Shown: positions 5,914 through 13,984 of the stretch, in pieces
Position numbering within the stretch: the stretch's first letter is position 1
How the letters are laid out: every line of letters starts with the position of its first letter
Assembly: GCA_037441225.1 (NCBI GenBank)
Contig: JBBISU010000064.1
Span: 1 to 18,039 of the forward strand
Length of the DNA: 18,039 bases
Source: JBBFMJ01 sp037441225
GTDB taxonomy: Bacteria > Acidobacteriota > Thermoanaerobaculia > UBA2201
Direction of reading: 5' to 3'
Translations under genes and position numbers: made by a program
The notes under the pieces: model-generated
The model's database searches: none
Told to the model about the DNA's origin: nothing
Seen by the model: only the letters and a program-made list of their open reading frames with translations

Positions 5914-7466
5914 ATACTTTGCCTTTATATATGAAAATTTCAAGGAAAAAAGCAAATGGAATTGTTTATACTCCTCAGAAAATAGTTGAGTTAATTTTAG
6001 ATAACATTGAGTATGAAAATAATATTTACAATAAAAAAATTATAGACCCATCGTGCGGAGAAGGTAATTTTTTGATAATTGTTGTAGAAAGATTTTTAAG
6101 AGATTGTATTAAAAATAATTTTAATTCCAATAAAATTAGAAAATTATTACATGATAATATATTTGGTTTTGATATTGACAAAAATGCTCTTTCTAAATGT
6201 AAAACTTATTTAAATAACATTTCCCAGAAGTATGGGATAAATAAAATTGAGTGGAATATTCTAAACATAGATAGTCTGGAAAAATATAAAATAAAAAAAT
6301 TTTTTAATTCTTTTGACTATGTTATAGGAAATCCTCCATATGTCAGAATACAGCATTTGGGAAAAGAAAGGCGGGAAAGAATCCAAAAAGACTGGTCTTT
6401 TTGCAGAAATGGTTCAACTGATATTTATATTGCTTTTTTTGAACTTGGTTTAAATTTATTAAACGAAACAGGTCAATTGGGTTATATTACTCCAAATACT
6501 TATTTTAAGACAGAAACTGCTAAAGCATTAAGATATTATCTTATGGAGAAGAAACTTATTAAGAAAGTAATAGATTTTAATTATCACCAAGTTTTTAACG
6601 ATGCAACAACATATTCAGCAATTACTATATTAGATAAGGATTGGAAAAGGGATAAATTTTACTACTTCAATGGATGTAAAGAAGGCATCAAATATATTGA
6701 CGAGATAGAATTATCAAATATTGATTATAATAAATGGATATTAGCATCAAACAATGTTTTGAAAAGAATTAAGGAAATTGAAACAAGAGGAGTACCGTTA
6801 GGTAAGATAGCCAAAATACATGTTGGCATAACGACATTAGCAGATGATTTTTATATTTTCAAAGACCCCATTATAGAAGGTGATAAAGCAATTATAAAAT
6901 TAAAAGATGGTAGAACATTTACCATTGAGAGAGAAATATTGAAACCAATAGTAAAAGTATCAATTCTAAAATCATCTAAAGAAAATCAAAATAGATTTAT
7001 AATTTTTCCATATAAAAAAGTTAATAGCAAGCATGTGATTATTACTGAAGATGAATTAAAAGATGCATTCCCCCTTACTTATAAATACTTCTTATCAATA
7101 AAAGAAAGATTGTCATTAAGAGATAAAGGCAAAAAAAATCCTGTTGCATGGTATGCATTTGGTCGTTCACAAGGACTTGATACTTCTTGGGGTAAGAAAA
7201 TACTTGTCTCTCCTTTAAGTTTAAAACCTAATTTAATAGTTTGGGAAAAAGAGGAATATACCTTCTATGCAGGGTATTGCATAAAATTTGATGGAGACTT
7301 ACATTGGTTAGCTAAACAATTAAATTCAGAAGATATGGAATTTTATATTAAATATGTAGCAAGAGATTACCAGAACGGCTATAAATCTTATGCGAAGTCC
7401 TTTATTTCCAATTTTGGAATTATTGGATATGAAAATAAAAAAAACTTGCAACTTTCACTTTCCTGA
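5895..7466 (+). CDS. Gamma-class N6-adenine DNA methyltransferase (RM cassette 2)
   Basis: A 523-aa enzyme that transfers methyl from SAM to adenine N6 in a specific DNA site, protecting it from the adjacent endonuclease. Motif order is gamma class: motif X NGIVYTPQKIVELIL (21-35), SAM-binding DPSCGEGNFL (51-60), acidic GFDID (91-95) and catalytic NPPY (146-149), with the target-recognition region in the C-terminal half. The segment from RNGSTDIYIAFFELGLNLL to AKALRYYLMEKKLIKKVIDF is typical of Eco57I/TaqI-like methylases. ATG 5895 overlaps the endonuclease end by 19 nt; ATG 5931, 17 nt after the endonuclease stop, is an equally possible start and keeps motif X. No frame damage is visible, so modification activity may persist even if the endonuclease is broken. 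Length is in the usual range for methylase-only members; no nuclease domain is evident. Confidence 0.85.
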   Translation: MRTKKINTLPLYMKISRKKANGIVYTPQKIVELILDNIEYENNIYNKKIIDPSCGEGNFLIIVVERFLRDCIKNNFNSNKIRKLLHDNIFGFDIDKNALSKCKTYLNNISQKYGINKIEWNILNIDSLEKYKIKKFFNSFDYVIGNPPYVRIQHLGKERRERIQKDWSFCRNGSTDIYIAFFELGLNLLNETGQLGYITPNTYFKTETAKALRYYLMEKKLIKKVIDFNYHQVFNDATTYSAITILDKDWKRDKFYYFNGCKEGIKYIDEIELSNIDYNKWILASNNVLKRIKEIETRGVPLGKIAKIHVGITTLADDFYIFKDPIIEGDKAIIKLKDGRTFTIEREILKPIVKVSILKSSKENQNRFIIFPYKKVNSKHVIITEDELKDAFPLTYKYFLSIKERLSLRDKGKKNPVAWYAFGRSQGLDTSWGKKILVSPLSLKPNLIVWEKEEYTFYAGYCIKFDGDLHWLAKQLNSEDMEFYIKYVARDYQNGYKSYAKSFISNFGIIGYENKKNLQLSLS

Positions 7467-7972
7467 TATTTAAACTTCTATTAGCATAGAAAATTATAAA
7501 ATATTATTCTCTAAAATGCTGGTCTATCTAAATTTTAAAATAAAAAGATTTATAGATTGATTTATCTTTTAAGAAACACAGATAGCCATTGGTGAAGGGG
7601 ATGTTTTGGAGTTTTGGTTTTTAGGTCTTGCCAGTTTTTTGGGTTGTTTAAATAAACAGAGGGGATGAAGGTTGGATGGGGGGATAAGATTATTGGAAAA
7701 TTTTCAAATTTTTCATCCTTTATTTCTTCAAATTTTTTTTCTTTTTTTTTATCCTTCTTGAAAAGTTTAAAAAAATTTTTTCTATTGGGAGAATTTATTT
7801 TATGGTGGAAGTGTTATTTAAAAAAATTATGGTCAGAACATTGAAAAATTTATAAATTTGTTTCGAATTAGAAGAAATAATTGAAATGTAAAAAGAAGGA
7901 GATGGGGAAAATAGTTTCCACTTGATAATTTAATACCCATAGATTAAATGAACCATTTTTAATTAGATTTTG
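7467..7972. other. Gene-poor stretch with a possible IS4-type transposase remnant
   Basis: No ORF of useful length is present on either strand. From 7600 to 7687 two frames together read DVLEFWFLGLASFLGCLNKQRG and then DEGWMGG, reminiscent of the LARLGGFLxRKxDGxPGWxxxWRG tail of IS4-family transposases; the match is short and needs a one-base frameshift. The rest (7688-7972) is AT-rich with long T and A runs and shows nothing recognisable. It separates the RM cassettes from the rimP operon. Confidence 0.3.
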
Positions 7973-7991
7973 CTTGAACCGAATTGTGAAT

Positions 7992-8020
7992 TTGATTTAT
8001 TTAATTATTTATGGTAATAT
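7992..8020 (+). promoter_or_regulatory. Promoter of the rimP-nusA-infB operon
   Basis: TTGATT (7992-7997), 17-bp spacer, TAATAT (8015-8020) with an upstream TGG forming an extended -10 (TGnTAATAT, from 8012). Transcription would begin near 8026-8028, only a few bases before the attenuator-like hairpin. An alternative -35, TTGAAC at 7974-7979, has no good -10 partner. Confidence 0.55.
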
Positions 8021-8031
8021 TATATGGAAGG

Positions 8032-8065
8032 AAAGTGGGCGGCGCATTGAGGTGCCCACTTTTTT
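8032..8065 (+). terminator. Terminator-like attenuator hairpin ahead of rimP
   Basis: A 9-bp stem AAAGTGGGC (8032-8040) pairs with GCCCACTTT (8054-8062) around a 13-nt loop and runs into six Ts (8060-8065): an intrinsic terminator in form. It lies between the operon promoter and the rimP start, so it would end transcripts about 35-40 nt after initiation unless read through. Regulation by attenuation is inferred from position; premature terminators ahead of rimP have been described in other bacteria. Confidence 0.65.
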
Positions 8066-8072
8066 GTTTATT

Positions 8073-8516
8073 ATGATAAGTGATGAATTGAAGAAGAAGA
8101 TTGAAGAAGTTGTAGAAAGTAAGGGTTTTGAACTCTTTTCAATTGAATGGAAAGGTTCGGAAAGGAAAGGTGTTCTTATTGTAAAAATTGATTCCACAGC
8201 GGGCATAACAGTTTCTGATTGTGAGGAAGTTTCAAAAGCTTTAAGCATTTTTTTGGATATGGAAGACCCTTTTCCTTTCCCTTATAATTTAGAAGTTTCA
8301 TCGCCAGGTATAGAAAGACCTTTGAGAAATGTTAAGGATTTTGAGAGATTTAAAGGAAAATCTGTCATAATTTTTTCAGAAGGAGATACTTTTAAAGGAA
8401 TAATATTAGATGTTGTAGAAAATATGATTTATCTTAAAATTAAGAATCAAATAAAAGCAATAAATTTTGATAAAATTAAAAAAGCAAATTTGTTAGCACC
8501 CTGGGAGGAATTATGA
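8073..8516 (+). CDS. rimP: Ribosome maturation factor RimP
   Basis: A 147-aa protein, the normal RimP size, needed for 30S subunit maturation. It begins MISDELKKKIEEVVESKGFELFSIEW, carries the family signature of a D-C-E-x-V-S helix (SDCEEVSKALSIFLD) followed by YNLEVSSPGIERPL and ends in a small SH3-like domain. ATG 8073 is chosen because the same frame upstream (to a TTG at 7974) crosses the promoter and hairpin and encodes nothing RimP-like. There is no Shine-Dalgarno directly before ATG 8073; a GGAAGG lies at 8026-8031, just 5' of the hairpin. The stop overlaps the nusA start (ATGA). Confidence 0.93.
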   Translation: MISDELKKKIEEVVESKGFELFSIEWKGSERKGVLIVKIDSTAGITVSDCEEVSKALSIFLDMEDPFPFPYNLEVSSPGIERPLRNVKDFERFKGKSVIIFSEGDTFKGIILDVVENMIYLKIKNQIKAINFDKIKKANLLAPWEEL

Positions 8517-9793
8517 GCATTAACTTAATACATGTTTTAAAGGAAGCATCAAGAGAAAAAGATTTGGAAATGGAATTTATTATAAAAGCTTTGGAAGATG
8601 CAATTGCCACAGCTGCAAGAAAGTTTTATCATCTTGAGGAAAAGGTTTATGCAAAACATGAACCAGATAAAGATATAATTATTGCTTATACAGAAAAAAC
8701 AGTAGTGGAAACTGTACAAGATCCAAAGGAAGAAATTTCCTTAGAAGAAGCAAGGAAGATTAATGAAAATGTAAATGTTGGAGATAAAATTAGGAGGGAA
8801 TTAGATTTAAGTAAATTGGGAAGGATTGCTGCACAAACAGCAAAACAAGTGTTATGTCAAAGAATAAGGGATGCCGAAAGAGTTAAAATTTACAAAGAGT
8901 ACATACAAAAAATTGGTGATTTGGTTACAGGTCCAGTGAAAAGATTTGAAAGAGGAGAGATAGTAGTTGACCTTGGAAAGACGGAGGCAAAGGTACCAAA
9001 GGATCAGCAATCTAAGATTGAAAAATGGTCAATAGGTGAAAGATTAAGGGCTGTAATTATTGATGTCCAGGAAAAGGGCTCTGGTCCTCAAGTAATTCTT
9101 TCGAGGACTGATCCCCGTTTGCTTGTGAGGTTATTAGAGGTAGAAGTTCCTGAAATATACGATGGAACAGTTATAATTAAAAATGCTGTAAGAGACCCTG
9201 GCGAGAGGGCAAAAATTGCTGTTTTTTCAAGAAATAAAGATGTAGATCCTGTTGGTGCTTGTATTGGAATAAAGGGGGCAAGAATACAAGCAATTACGAG
9301 AGAGTTAAGAGGAGAGAAAATAGATGTTATCCCCTGGGCAGAAGATATTGTAAGCTTTGCTCAAAATGCCTTAGCTCCTGCAAAGATAAATAGGGTTTTA
9401 GTAAAAGCAAATCCTGATGGAACAAAATCAATAGATGTAGTTGTGGATGACGATTCCTTATCCCTTGCAATAGGAAAAAAAGGACAAAATGTAAGGCTTG
9501 CTTCAGAATTAATTGGTGTAAAAATAGAAGTCAAAAGTGAAACGGATGTAAAAAAGGAAGTTCAAGAAGTGTTATCAAAAATTATGAATATACAAGAAGG
9601 AGAAGAAGAAAAAGAAGAACTTTCTTTAATCCCTGGGATTGGACCAAAAATTTCTGAAAAATTAAAAGAGCAGGGGATAAAAACAATTGAAGATTTAAAG
9701 AAGGTTTCAATAGAAGATTTATGTTCTATACAAGGGATAGGAGAAAGTACTGCAAGAAAAATAAAATCTGCCATAGGGGAGGAAAAAGAATAA
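8513..9793 (+). CDS. nusA: Transcription termination/antitermination protein NusA
   Basis: A 426-aa RNA polymerase-binding factor that controls pausing, termination and antitermination. Domains in order: N-terminal RNAP-binding domain (about 1-130), S1 RNA-binding domain (about 134-200, GDLVTGPVKRFERGEIVVDLG), KH1 (about 225-295, with VGACIGIKGARIQAI), KH2 (about 305-345, LAIGKKGQNVRLASELIG), and a C-terminal helix-hairpin-helix pair at about 370-424 (SLIPGIGPKISEKLKEQGI, then CSIQGIGESTARKI). The short HhH tail after a Glu/Lys linker replaces the longer acidic repeats of E. coli NusA. GGGAGG (8503-8508) supports ATG 8513, which overlaps the rimP stop. In this operon NusA could feed back on the attenuator ahead of rimP. 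Confidence 0.96.
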   Translation: MSINLIHVLKEASREKDLEMEFIIKALEDAIATAARKFYHLEEKVYAKHEPDKDIIIAYTEKTVVETVQDPKEEISLEEARKINENVNVGDKIRRELDLSKLGRIAAQTAKQVLCQRIRDAERVKIYKEYIQKIGDLVTGPVKRFERGEIVVDLGKTEAKVPKDQQSKIEKWSIGERLRAVIIDVQEKGSGPQVILSRTDPRLLVRLLEVEVPEIYDGTVIIKNAVRDPGERAKIAVFSRNKDVDPVGACIGIKGARIQAITRELRGEKIDVIPWAEDIVSFAQNALAPAKINRVLVKANPDGTKSIDVVVDDDSLSLAIGKKGQNVRLASELIGVKIEVKSETDVKKEVQEVLSKIMNIQEGEEEKEELSLIPGIGPKISEKLKEQGIKTIEDLKKVSIEDLCSIQGIGESTARKIKSAIGEEKE

Positions 9794-9796
9794 TTT

Positions 9797-12436
9797 ATGG
9801 TTGATAGTGTAAAAGTTAAAGATTTAGCCCAAGCAATGGGGAAAACAATATCAGAGATATTATTTATCTTAAATAGCCTTGGTATACAAAAAAAGAGTGA
9901 AGAAGATGAACTGACGCTTGAAGAAGCAAAAATGCTTCTCTCAGGGCAGGTTCCAATAGTTCAAAAACCAGTAATTATAAGAGAAGATACCGAAAAGAAA
10001 GAAAAACAAAAGAAAAAAACATTGAAACCTCCAGTTCCAGCAGTAAAAATTGTTGCAAAGGAATCAAAAATAGTTGAAATTCCTAAAAAGAAAGTTGAAA
10101 AATTTAAAGAAAAAGAGGAAAAAGTACCAGCTAAAAAAGAAAAAGAAGCGGCAGCAGAGGTGCCTTTAAAGAAAGAAAAGAAGGAAATAAAAGAAGCCAA
10201 AAAAGAAATTAAAAAAGTTGCTGAAGAAAAGAAGGAAATAAAAGAAGCAAAAAAAGAAATTAAAAAAGTTATTGAAAGAAAAAAAGAAATTAAAGTTATT
10301 ACCAAAAAAGAAAAACCAGTTGTGTCAGAAAAAATTGTTGAGCCCACTAAGGAAAAGAAGGAAAAAGAAGCCAAAAAAGAAGAATTATTAGAAGTAAAAG
10401 AAAAAAAAGCAAAGAAAGCAACCCAAATTGAAGCAAAAAAATATGAAAAAAAGGAAAAAATAAAAAAGGAAGCTCAGCCAATAAAGCTTAAAATAAAAGA
10501 AGAAGAGGAAGAAGAAATTGTAGATTTAAAACTTTTGAAAGGAAAATCCGCAAAAGCTATTGAGGAAATACAAAAAGAGAAAGAAGAAAAGGAAGAGAGA
10601 TTAAAATTAAGAAAAGTAAAGAAACAAATTGAAGAAGTAGCAAAACCAGCTCCTTTAAGTTTAAAAGATCAGGTTGAAAAATTAAAGACAATGATTCCAA
10701 AGGATGTTGAGATTTTATTGCCTGAGGCAAGCACATTAAAGGACTTAACTGAAAAATTAAATATAAAAGTTAAGGATATTTTACCTTTTTTTATGGAAAA
10801 AGGATGGAATGTCTCAATTAATCAACCTTTAACAAAAGACTTTGCAGAAAAAATAGCAGAGGAATTGAATTTTAAAGTGAAATTCATATCCTACGAAGAG
10901 AGTTTAGGTTTTAAAGAAAAAATGAAGCCAAAGGGAAAAGGTGTACCTAAACCCCCTGTTGTTACAATTATGGGTCATGTAGATCACGGAAAGACAACAT
11001 TAATTGATTATATAAAAAAGACAAAAATTACCGCCTCTGAAGAAGGTGGAATAACACAAAAAATTGGGGTCTATGAAGTTATTCATAATGGAAAGAAGAT
11101 TGTTTTCATTGATACACCTGGACATGAAGCTTTTTCTTATATGAGGGCAAAAGGAACTCAAGCAACAGATATAGTTGTCCTTATAGTAGCTGCAGATGAT
11201 GGGGTAATGCCCCAGACAATAGAAGCAATTTCTTTGGCAAAACAGGCAAAAGTTCCAATTATTGTAGCAATAAATAAGATAGATAAAGGAAATGCCGATA
11301 TAGAGAAAACAATTCAACAACTTGGGCAAAGAGGGCTTTTAAGGGATACATTAGGCGGAGATACTGTAATGGTTCCAATCTCTGCTTTGAAGGGAACTGG
11401 CGTAAATGAGCTGTTGGATATGATATTATTGGTGGCTGAAATGAATGAATTAAGAGCAGATTTAGAGGCACCAGCAAAAGGAATAATACTTGAATCAAAG
11501 AAAGAATCAGGAAGAGGAATTATCGCAACTGTTATTTTGCAAGAAGGAATATTGAAAAAAGGTGATTATTTTTTATGTGGAAGTACTTATGGAAAAGTTA
11601 AAAGTATGGTTGATGATAGAGGAAGGATTTTATCGAATGCTTCTGCTGGTTCCGGTTTTGAATTAGTTGGTTTTGAAGAACTTCCAGAGCCAGGGGACAT
11701 TTTAACTTATGTAAAGGATGAAGAAGAGGCAAAAAGAATTGTGGAATTGAGGAAAAAAATCCAGAAATCAGAAAGGTTAAAATCAAAAGTTCCCAGCATT
11801 GAAGGTATACTTCAATTTAAAGATGATAAGAAAAAAGTGCTTACATTGTTATTGAAAGGTGAAAGCCACGGTGTATTAGAGGTTTTAAAAGACAAAGTTA
11901 AGAAAATGGAAACAGAAAAAGTTCAAATCAATATAGTTGGTGAGGGAGTTGGTCCTATATCCCATAATGATATTATGCTTGCTTCCACATCAAAGGCAGT
12001 TATAATTGGTTTTGGTGTAAAGATTGATCCTATGGCTCATTCTTCGATAAAAGCTGAAAATGTTAAAATAATTATAAAAAATGTTGTTTTTCATTTGGAA
12101 GAGGAAATAGAAGAGTTGATAAAAAGTATGGCGGAACCTGTTTGGGTTGAGCAAACATTAGGTAAAGCTGAGGTATTAAAAATATTTAAAATACCAAATG
12201 TTGGAACAATTGCTGGTTGTAGAGTTGTGAGTGGTTATATAAAAAGAGGTGCCCTTGCAAGGCTTTTAAGGGGGGGAGAAGTTTTGTTTGATTCAAGGAT
12301 CTCTTCTTTGAAATTTCAAAAAGAAGATAAAACAGAAATAAAAGAAGGATATGAATGTGGAATTGGGTTAGAAAAATCAACAGAACTTCAAGAAGGAGAT
12401 GTAATTGAAGTTTATGAAAAAGTTAGAGTGGAGTAA
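9797..12436 (+). CDS. infB: Translation initiation factor IF-2
   Basis: An 879-aa GTPase that brings initiator fMet-tRNA to the 30S subunit and promotes 50S joining. It starts 3 nt after nusA. N-terminal IF2_N module at about 4-55 (VKVKDLAQAMGKTISEILFIL), then a Lys/Glu-rich linker to about 290 containing a 17-residue tandem repeat, then a second IF2_N-like module (about 320-375). The G domain shows G1 GHVDHGKT (393-400), G2 GGITQ (417-421), G3 DTPGHE (439-444), G4 NKID (493-496) and G5 SALKG. Domains II, III and IV follow, ending in GYECGIGLEKSTELQEGDVI. All nucleotide-binding residues are present and the length is normal for a long-linker IF2. Confidence 0.97.
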   Translation: MVDSVKVKDLAQAMGKTISEILFILNSLGIQKKSEEDELTLEEAKMLLSGQVPIVQKPVIIREDTEKKEKQKKKTLKPPVPAVKIVAKESKIVEIPKKKVEKFKEKEEKVPAKKEKEAAAEVPLKKEKKEIKEAKKEIKKVAEEKKEIKEAKKEIKKVIERKKEIKVITKKEKPVVSEKIVEPTKEKKEKEAKKEELLEVKEKKAKKATQIEAKKYEKKEKIKKEAQPIKLKIKEEEEEEIVDLKLLKGKSAKAIEEIQKEKEEKEERLKLRKVKKQIEEVAKPAPLSLKDQVEKLKTMIPKDVEILLPEASTLKDLTEKLNIKVKDILPFFMEKGWNVSINQPLTKDFAEKIAEELNFKVKFISYEESLGFKEKMKPKGKGVPKPPVVTIMGHVDHGKTTLIDYIKKTKITASEEGGITQKIGVYEVIHNGKKIVFIDTPGHEAFSYMRAKGTQATDIVVLIVAADDGVMPQTIEAISLAKQAKVPIIVAINKIDKGNADIEKTIQQLGQRGLLRDTLGGDTVMVPISALKGTGVNELLDMILLVAEMNELRADLEAPAKGIILESKKESGRGIIATVILQEGILKKGDYFLCGSTYGKVKSMVDDRGRILSNASAGSGFELVGFEELPEPGDILTYVKDEEEAKRIVELRKKIQKSERLKSKVPSIEGILQFKDDKKKVLTLLLKGESHGVLEVLKDKVKKMETEKVQINIVGEGVGPISHNDIMLASTSKAVIIGFGVKIDPMAHSSIKAENVKIIIKNVVFHLEEEIEELIKSMAEPVWVEQTLGKAEVLKIFKIPNVGTIAGCRVVSGYIKRGALARLLRGGEVLFDSRISSLKFQKEDKTEIKEGYECGIGLEKSTELQEGDVIEVYEKVRVE
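10175..10276 (+). repeat. Two 51-bp tandem repeats within infB
   Basis: Units 10175-10225 and 10226-10276 differ at only a few bases and encode EKKEIKEAKKEIKKVAE-type 17-mers; a shortened, diverged third copy follows. They expand the charged helical IF2 linker in frame. Such a repeat could vary in copy number by slippage. Confidence 0.8.
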
Positions 12437-12438
12437 AA

Positions 12439-12738
12439 ATGTATTTATTAGTAGTGGAATTTAAAATTGAATATGAATGGAGCAAATCATTGAAAGAAAA
12501 AAGGAATGCAAAACTTTCACTTATAGAGAAACTCAAGAAAAATTTTAATATCAACGTTTCTGAAATTGGCTCAAATGATAATATTAAAATTTTGAATTTA
12601 GGTATGTCAATGGTAAATGGTAGTATTGATTTATTAAAGAGTATAGATAATAAATTAAGAGATTTTATTGAAATCAATTCAGAAGGAAATTTTTTTTATT
12701 ATAATTCTGCAATAATTAACTGGAGTTGGGAGCAATGA
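12439..12738 (+). CDS. ylxP: DUF503 family protein YlxP
   Basis: A 99-aa member of DUF503. The signature SLKEKRNAKLSLIEKLKKNF (15-36) followed by NINVSEIGSNDN and a central NLGMSMVNGS strand is typical of the family. In Firmicutes and many other bacteria ylxP lies between infB and rbfA, as it does here, supporting the call. The family is small, cytosolic and linked by context to ribosome maturation; its molecular role is not settled. It starts 2 nt after infB with GGAG upstream, and its TGA overlaps the rbfA ATG. Confidence 0.88.
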   Translation: MYLLVVEFKIEYEWSKSLKEKRNAKLSLIEKLKKNFNINVSEIGSNDNIKILNLGMSMVNGSIDLLKSIDNKLRDFIEINSEGNFFYYNSAIINWSWEQ

Positions 12739-13028
12739 AAAAAGATGTTAGGTTAAGAAAAATTGAAACCCAGATATTGCATACCTTTTCACTGAAAGCA
12801 ATTGAAGCAGATGATGAAAGAATAAAGATGGTAATTTTTACAAGGATTACAATGACTCCTGATTTTAAAAAAATTAAAGCATATTTTAAAGTTTTGAAAA
12901 TTGAAGAAGTTGATGAAATTTTAAAAGCACTAAACCATGCTAAGGGATACTTTAAAATGGCTTTGAAAGAGAGTAATTTTTTAAGGTTTTTGCCTGAAAT
13001 TACTTTTGATTTTGATAATTATTTATAG
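12735..13028 (+). CDS. rbfA: 30S ribosome-binding factor RbfA
   Basis: RbfA is a cold-shock-type factor that binds immature 30S subunits and helps 16S rRNA 5'-end maturation. From ATG 12735 the protein has 97 residues: DVRLRKIETQILHTFS near the N-terminus, then VIFTRITMTPDFKKIKAYF, the conserved strand pattern of its KH-like fold (families usually show V-T-x-V-x-x-S-x-D-L). The end FLRFLPEITFDFD matches the typical R-x-x-P-x-L-x-F-x-x-D tail. The upstream TTG at 12726 is in frame, but ATG 12735 has GGGAG (12728-12732) and an ATGA overlap with ylxP, so it is preferred. It is slightly short for the family. Confidence 0.9.
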   Translation: MKKDVRLRKIETQILHTFSLKAIEADDERIKMVIFTRITMTPDFKKIKAYFKVLKIEEVDEILKALNHAKGYFKMALKESNFLRFLPEITFDFDNYL

Positions 13029-13030
13029 AA

Positions 13031-13984
13031 ATGAAAAAATTGATTAAATTTATTAAAGAAAAAAAGTCCTTTTTAATTTTATCTCACCAGCATCCTGATG
13101 GAGATTCTGTTGGCTCAAGTTTTGCTCTAAAAATAATCCTTGAGGAAATTGGGAAGCAAGCAACTATAATAAATACTGACCCCCTTCCCTTTAATTTAAG
13201 AAAGATTAAAGGGAAGGAATATTGGAATATAAAAGATAAGATTGATGAAAGTTTCTTGAAAAATTATGATTCTGCCTTTATTCTTGAATGTCCCACTCCT
13301 GATAGAACTGGCTACGAAGACTTATATAATATTCCAATTATAAATATAGATCACCATATTTCAAACCAGAATTATGGAAATTTCGTGGTTATTGATTCTG
13401 AACTTCCTTGTCTTGGAATAATTATTTATGAAATTGCTGAAAAACTGAATGTTAAAATAAATAAAGATGTTGCAAATTATTTATACATTTCCCTTGCCAC
13501 AGATACAGGACAATTTTGTTATGCAAATTCTAACCCCCAAGCTTTTGAGTTTGCTTCCAAATTAGTATCATTGGGAGCAAAACCAGAGGAGGTAGCAAAG
13601 ATTTTGTATGAAAATTTTCCAGCCCAATCGGTAAAATTAAGAGGACTTTTATTATCTACATTGGAAATGGAATTAGGAGGAAAAGTTGCCCTCCTAAAGT
13701 TTCCCCTTTGTTTTTTAAAAGAGGCAAATTGTCTGGCTCAAGATGCAGAAGGTGTAATTGATGAACCAAGAAAGATAGAAGGTGTAGAGGTAGCAGTTAT
13801 GCTAAGAGAAGAAAAGGATAATAAAATTAAAATCTCAATGAGATCACAGGGGAATTTTGATGTAGAAAAGATTGCAAGGAAATATGGTGGAGGTGGCCAT
13901 AAAAATGCAGCTGGTTTTTGTGTGGAAGGGGATTTTGAATTTGCAAAAAGTTTGATATTAAAAGAGGTTGGGGAGCTAATTTAA
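13031..13984 (+). CDS. nrnA: DHH/DHHA1 phosphoesterase, NrnA-type nanoRNase/pAp phosphatase
   Basis: A 317-aa cytosolic phosphoesterase expected to degrade 2-5 nt RNAs and to dephosphorylate pAp. Motifs in order: SHQHPDGDSVGS (19-30, metal ligands H21, D23, D25), LECPTPDRTG (85-94), the name-giving DHH (107-109), SLATDTGQFCYAN (third metal motif), and the C-terminal DHHA1 substrate-binding loop GGGGHKNAAG (286-295). All metal ligands expected for activity are present, although Glu stands in motif II where many members have Asp. It starts 2 nt after rbfA and abuts truB, the usual rbfA-nrnA-truB order. Confidence 0.92.
   Translation: MKKLIKFIKEKKSFLILSHQHPDGDSVGSSFALKIILEEIGKQATIINTDPLPFNLRKIKGKEYWNIKDKIDESFLKNYDSAFILECPTPDRTGYEDLYNIPIINIDHHISNQNYGNFVVIDSELPCLGIIIYEIAEKLNVKINKDVANYLYISLATDTGQFCYANSNPQAFEFASKLVSLGAKPEEVAKILYENFPAQSVKLRGLLLSTLEMELGGKVALLKFPLCFLKEANCLAQDAEGVIDEPRKIEGVEVAVMLREEKDNKIKISMRSQGNFDVEKIARKYGGGGHKNAAGFCVEGDFEFAKSLILKEVGELI

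Noticed and set aside
7974..8072. Upstream TTG start that would add 33 residues to RimP
   Set aside because: The extension runs through the extended -10 promoter and the terminator hairpin and encodes nothing similar to RimP; ATG 8073 gives the normal family length.
10175..10276. Tandem repeats considered as a CRISPR or non-coding satellite
   Set aside because: The units are contiguous without spacers, a multiple of three in length and in frame inside infB.
9961..10374. 137-aa minus-strand frame rich in Ser and Phe
   Set aside because: It is the antisense shadow of the Lys/Glu-rich IF2 linker, where AAA/GAA codons give TTT/TTC on the other strand.
12726..12734. TTG start of RbfA three codons upstream
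   Set aside because: ATG 12735 has a well-placed GGGAG and the ATGA overlap common in this operon; the extension overlaps ylxP for no gain.
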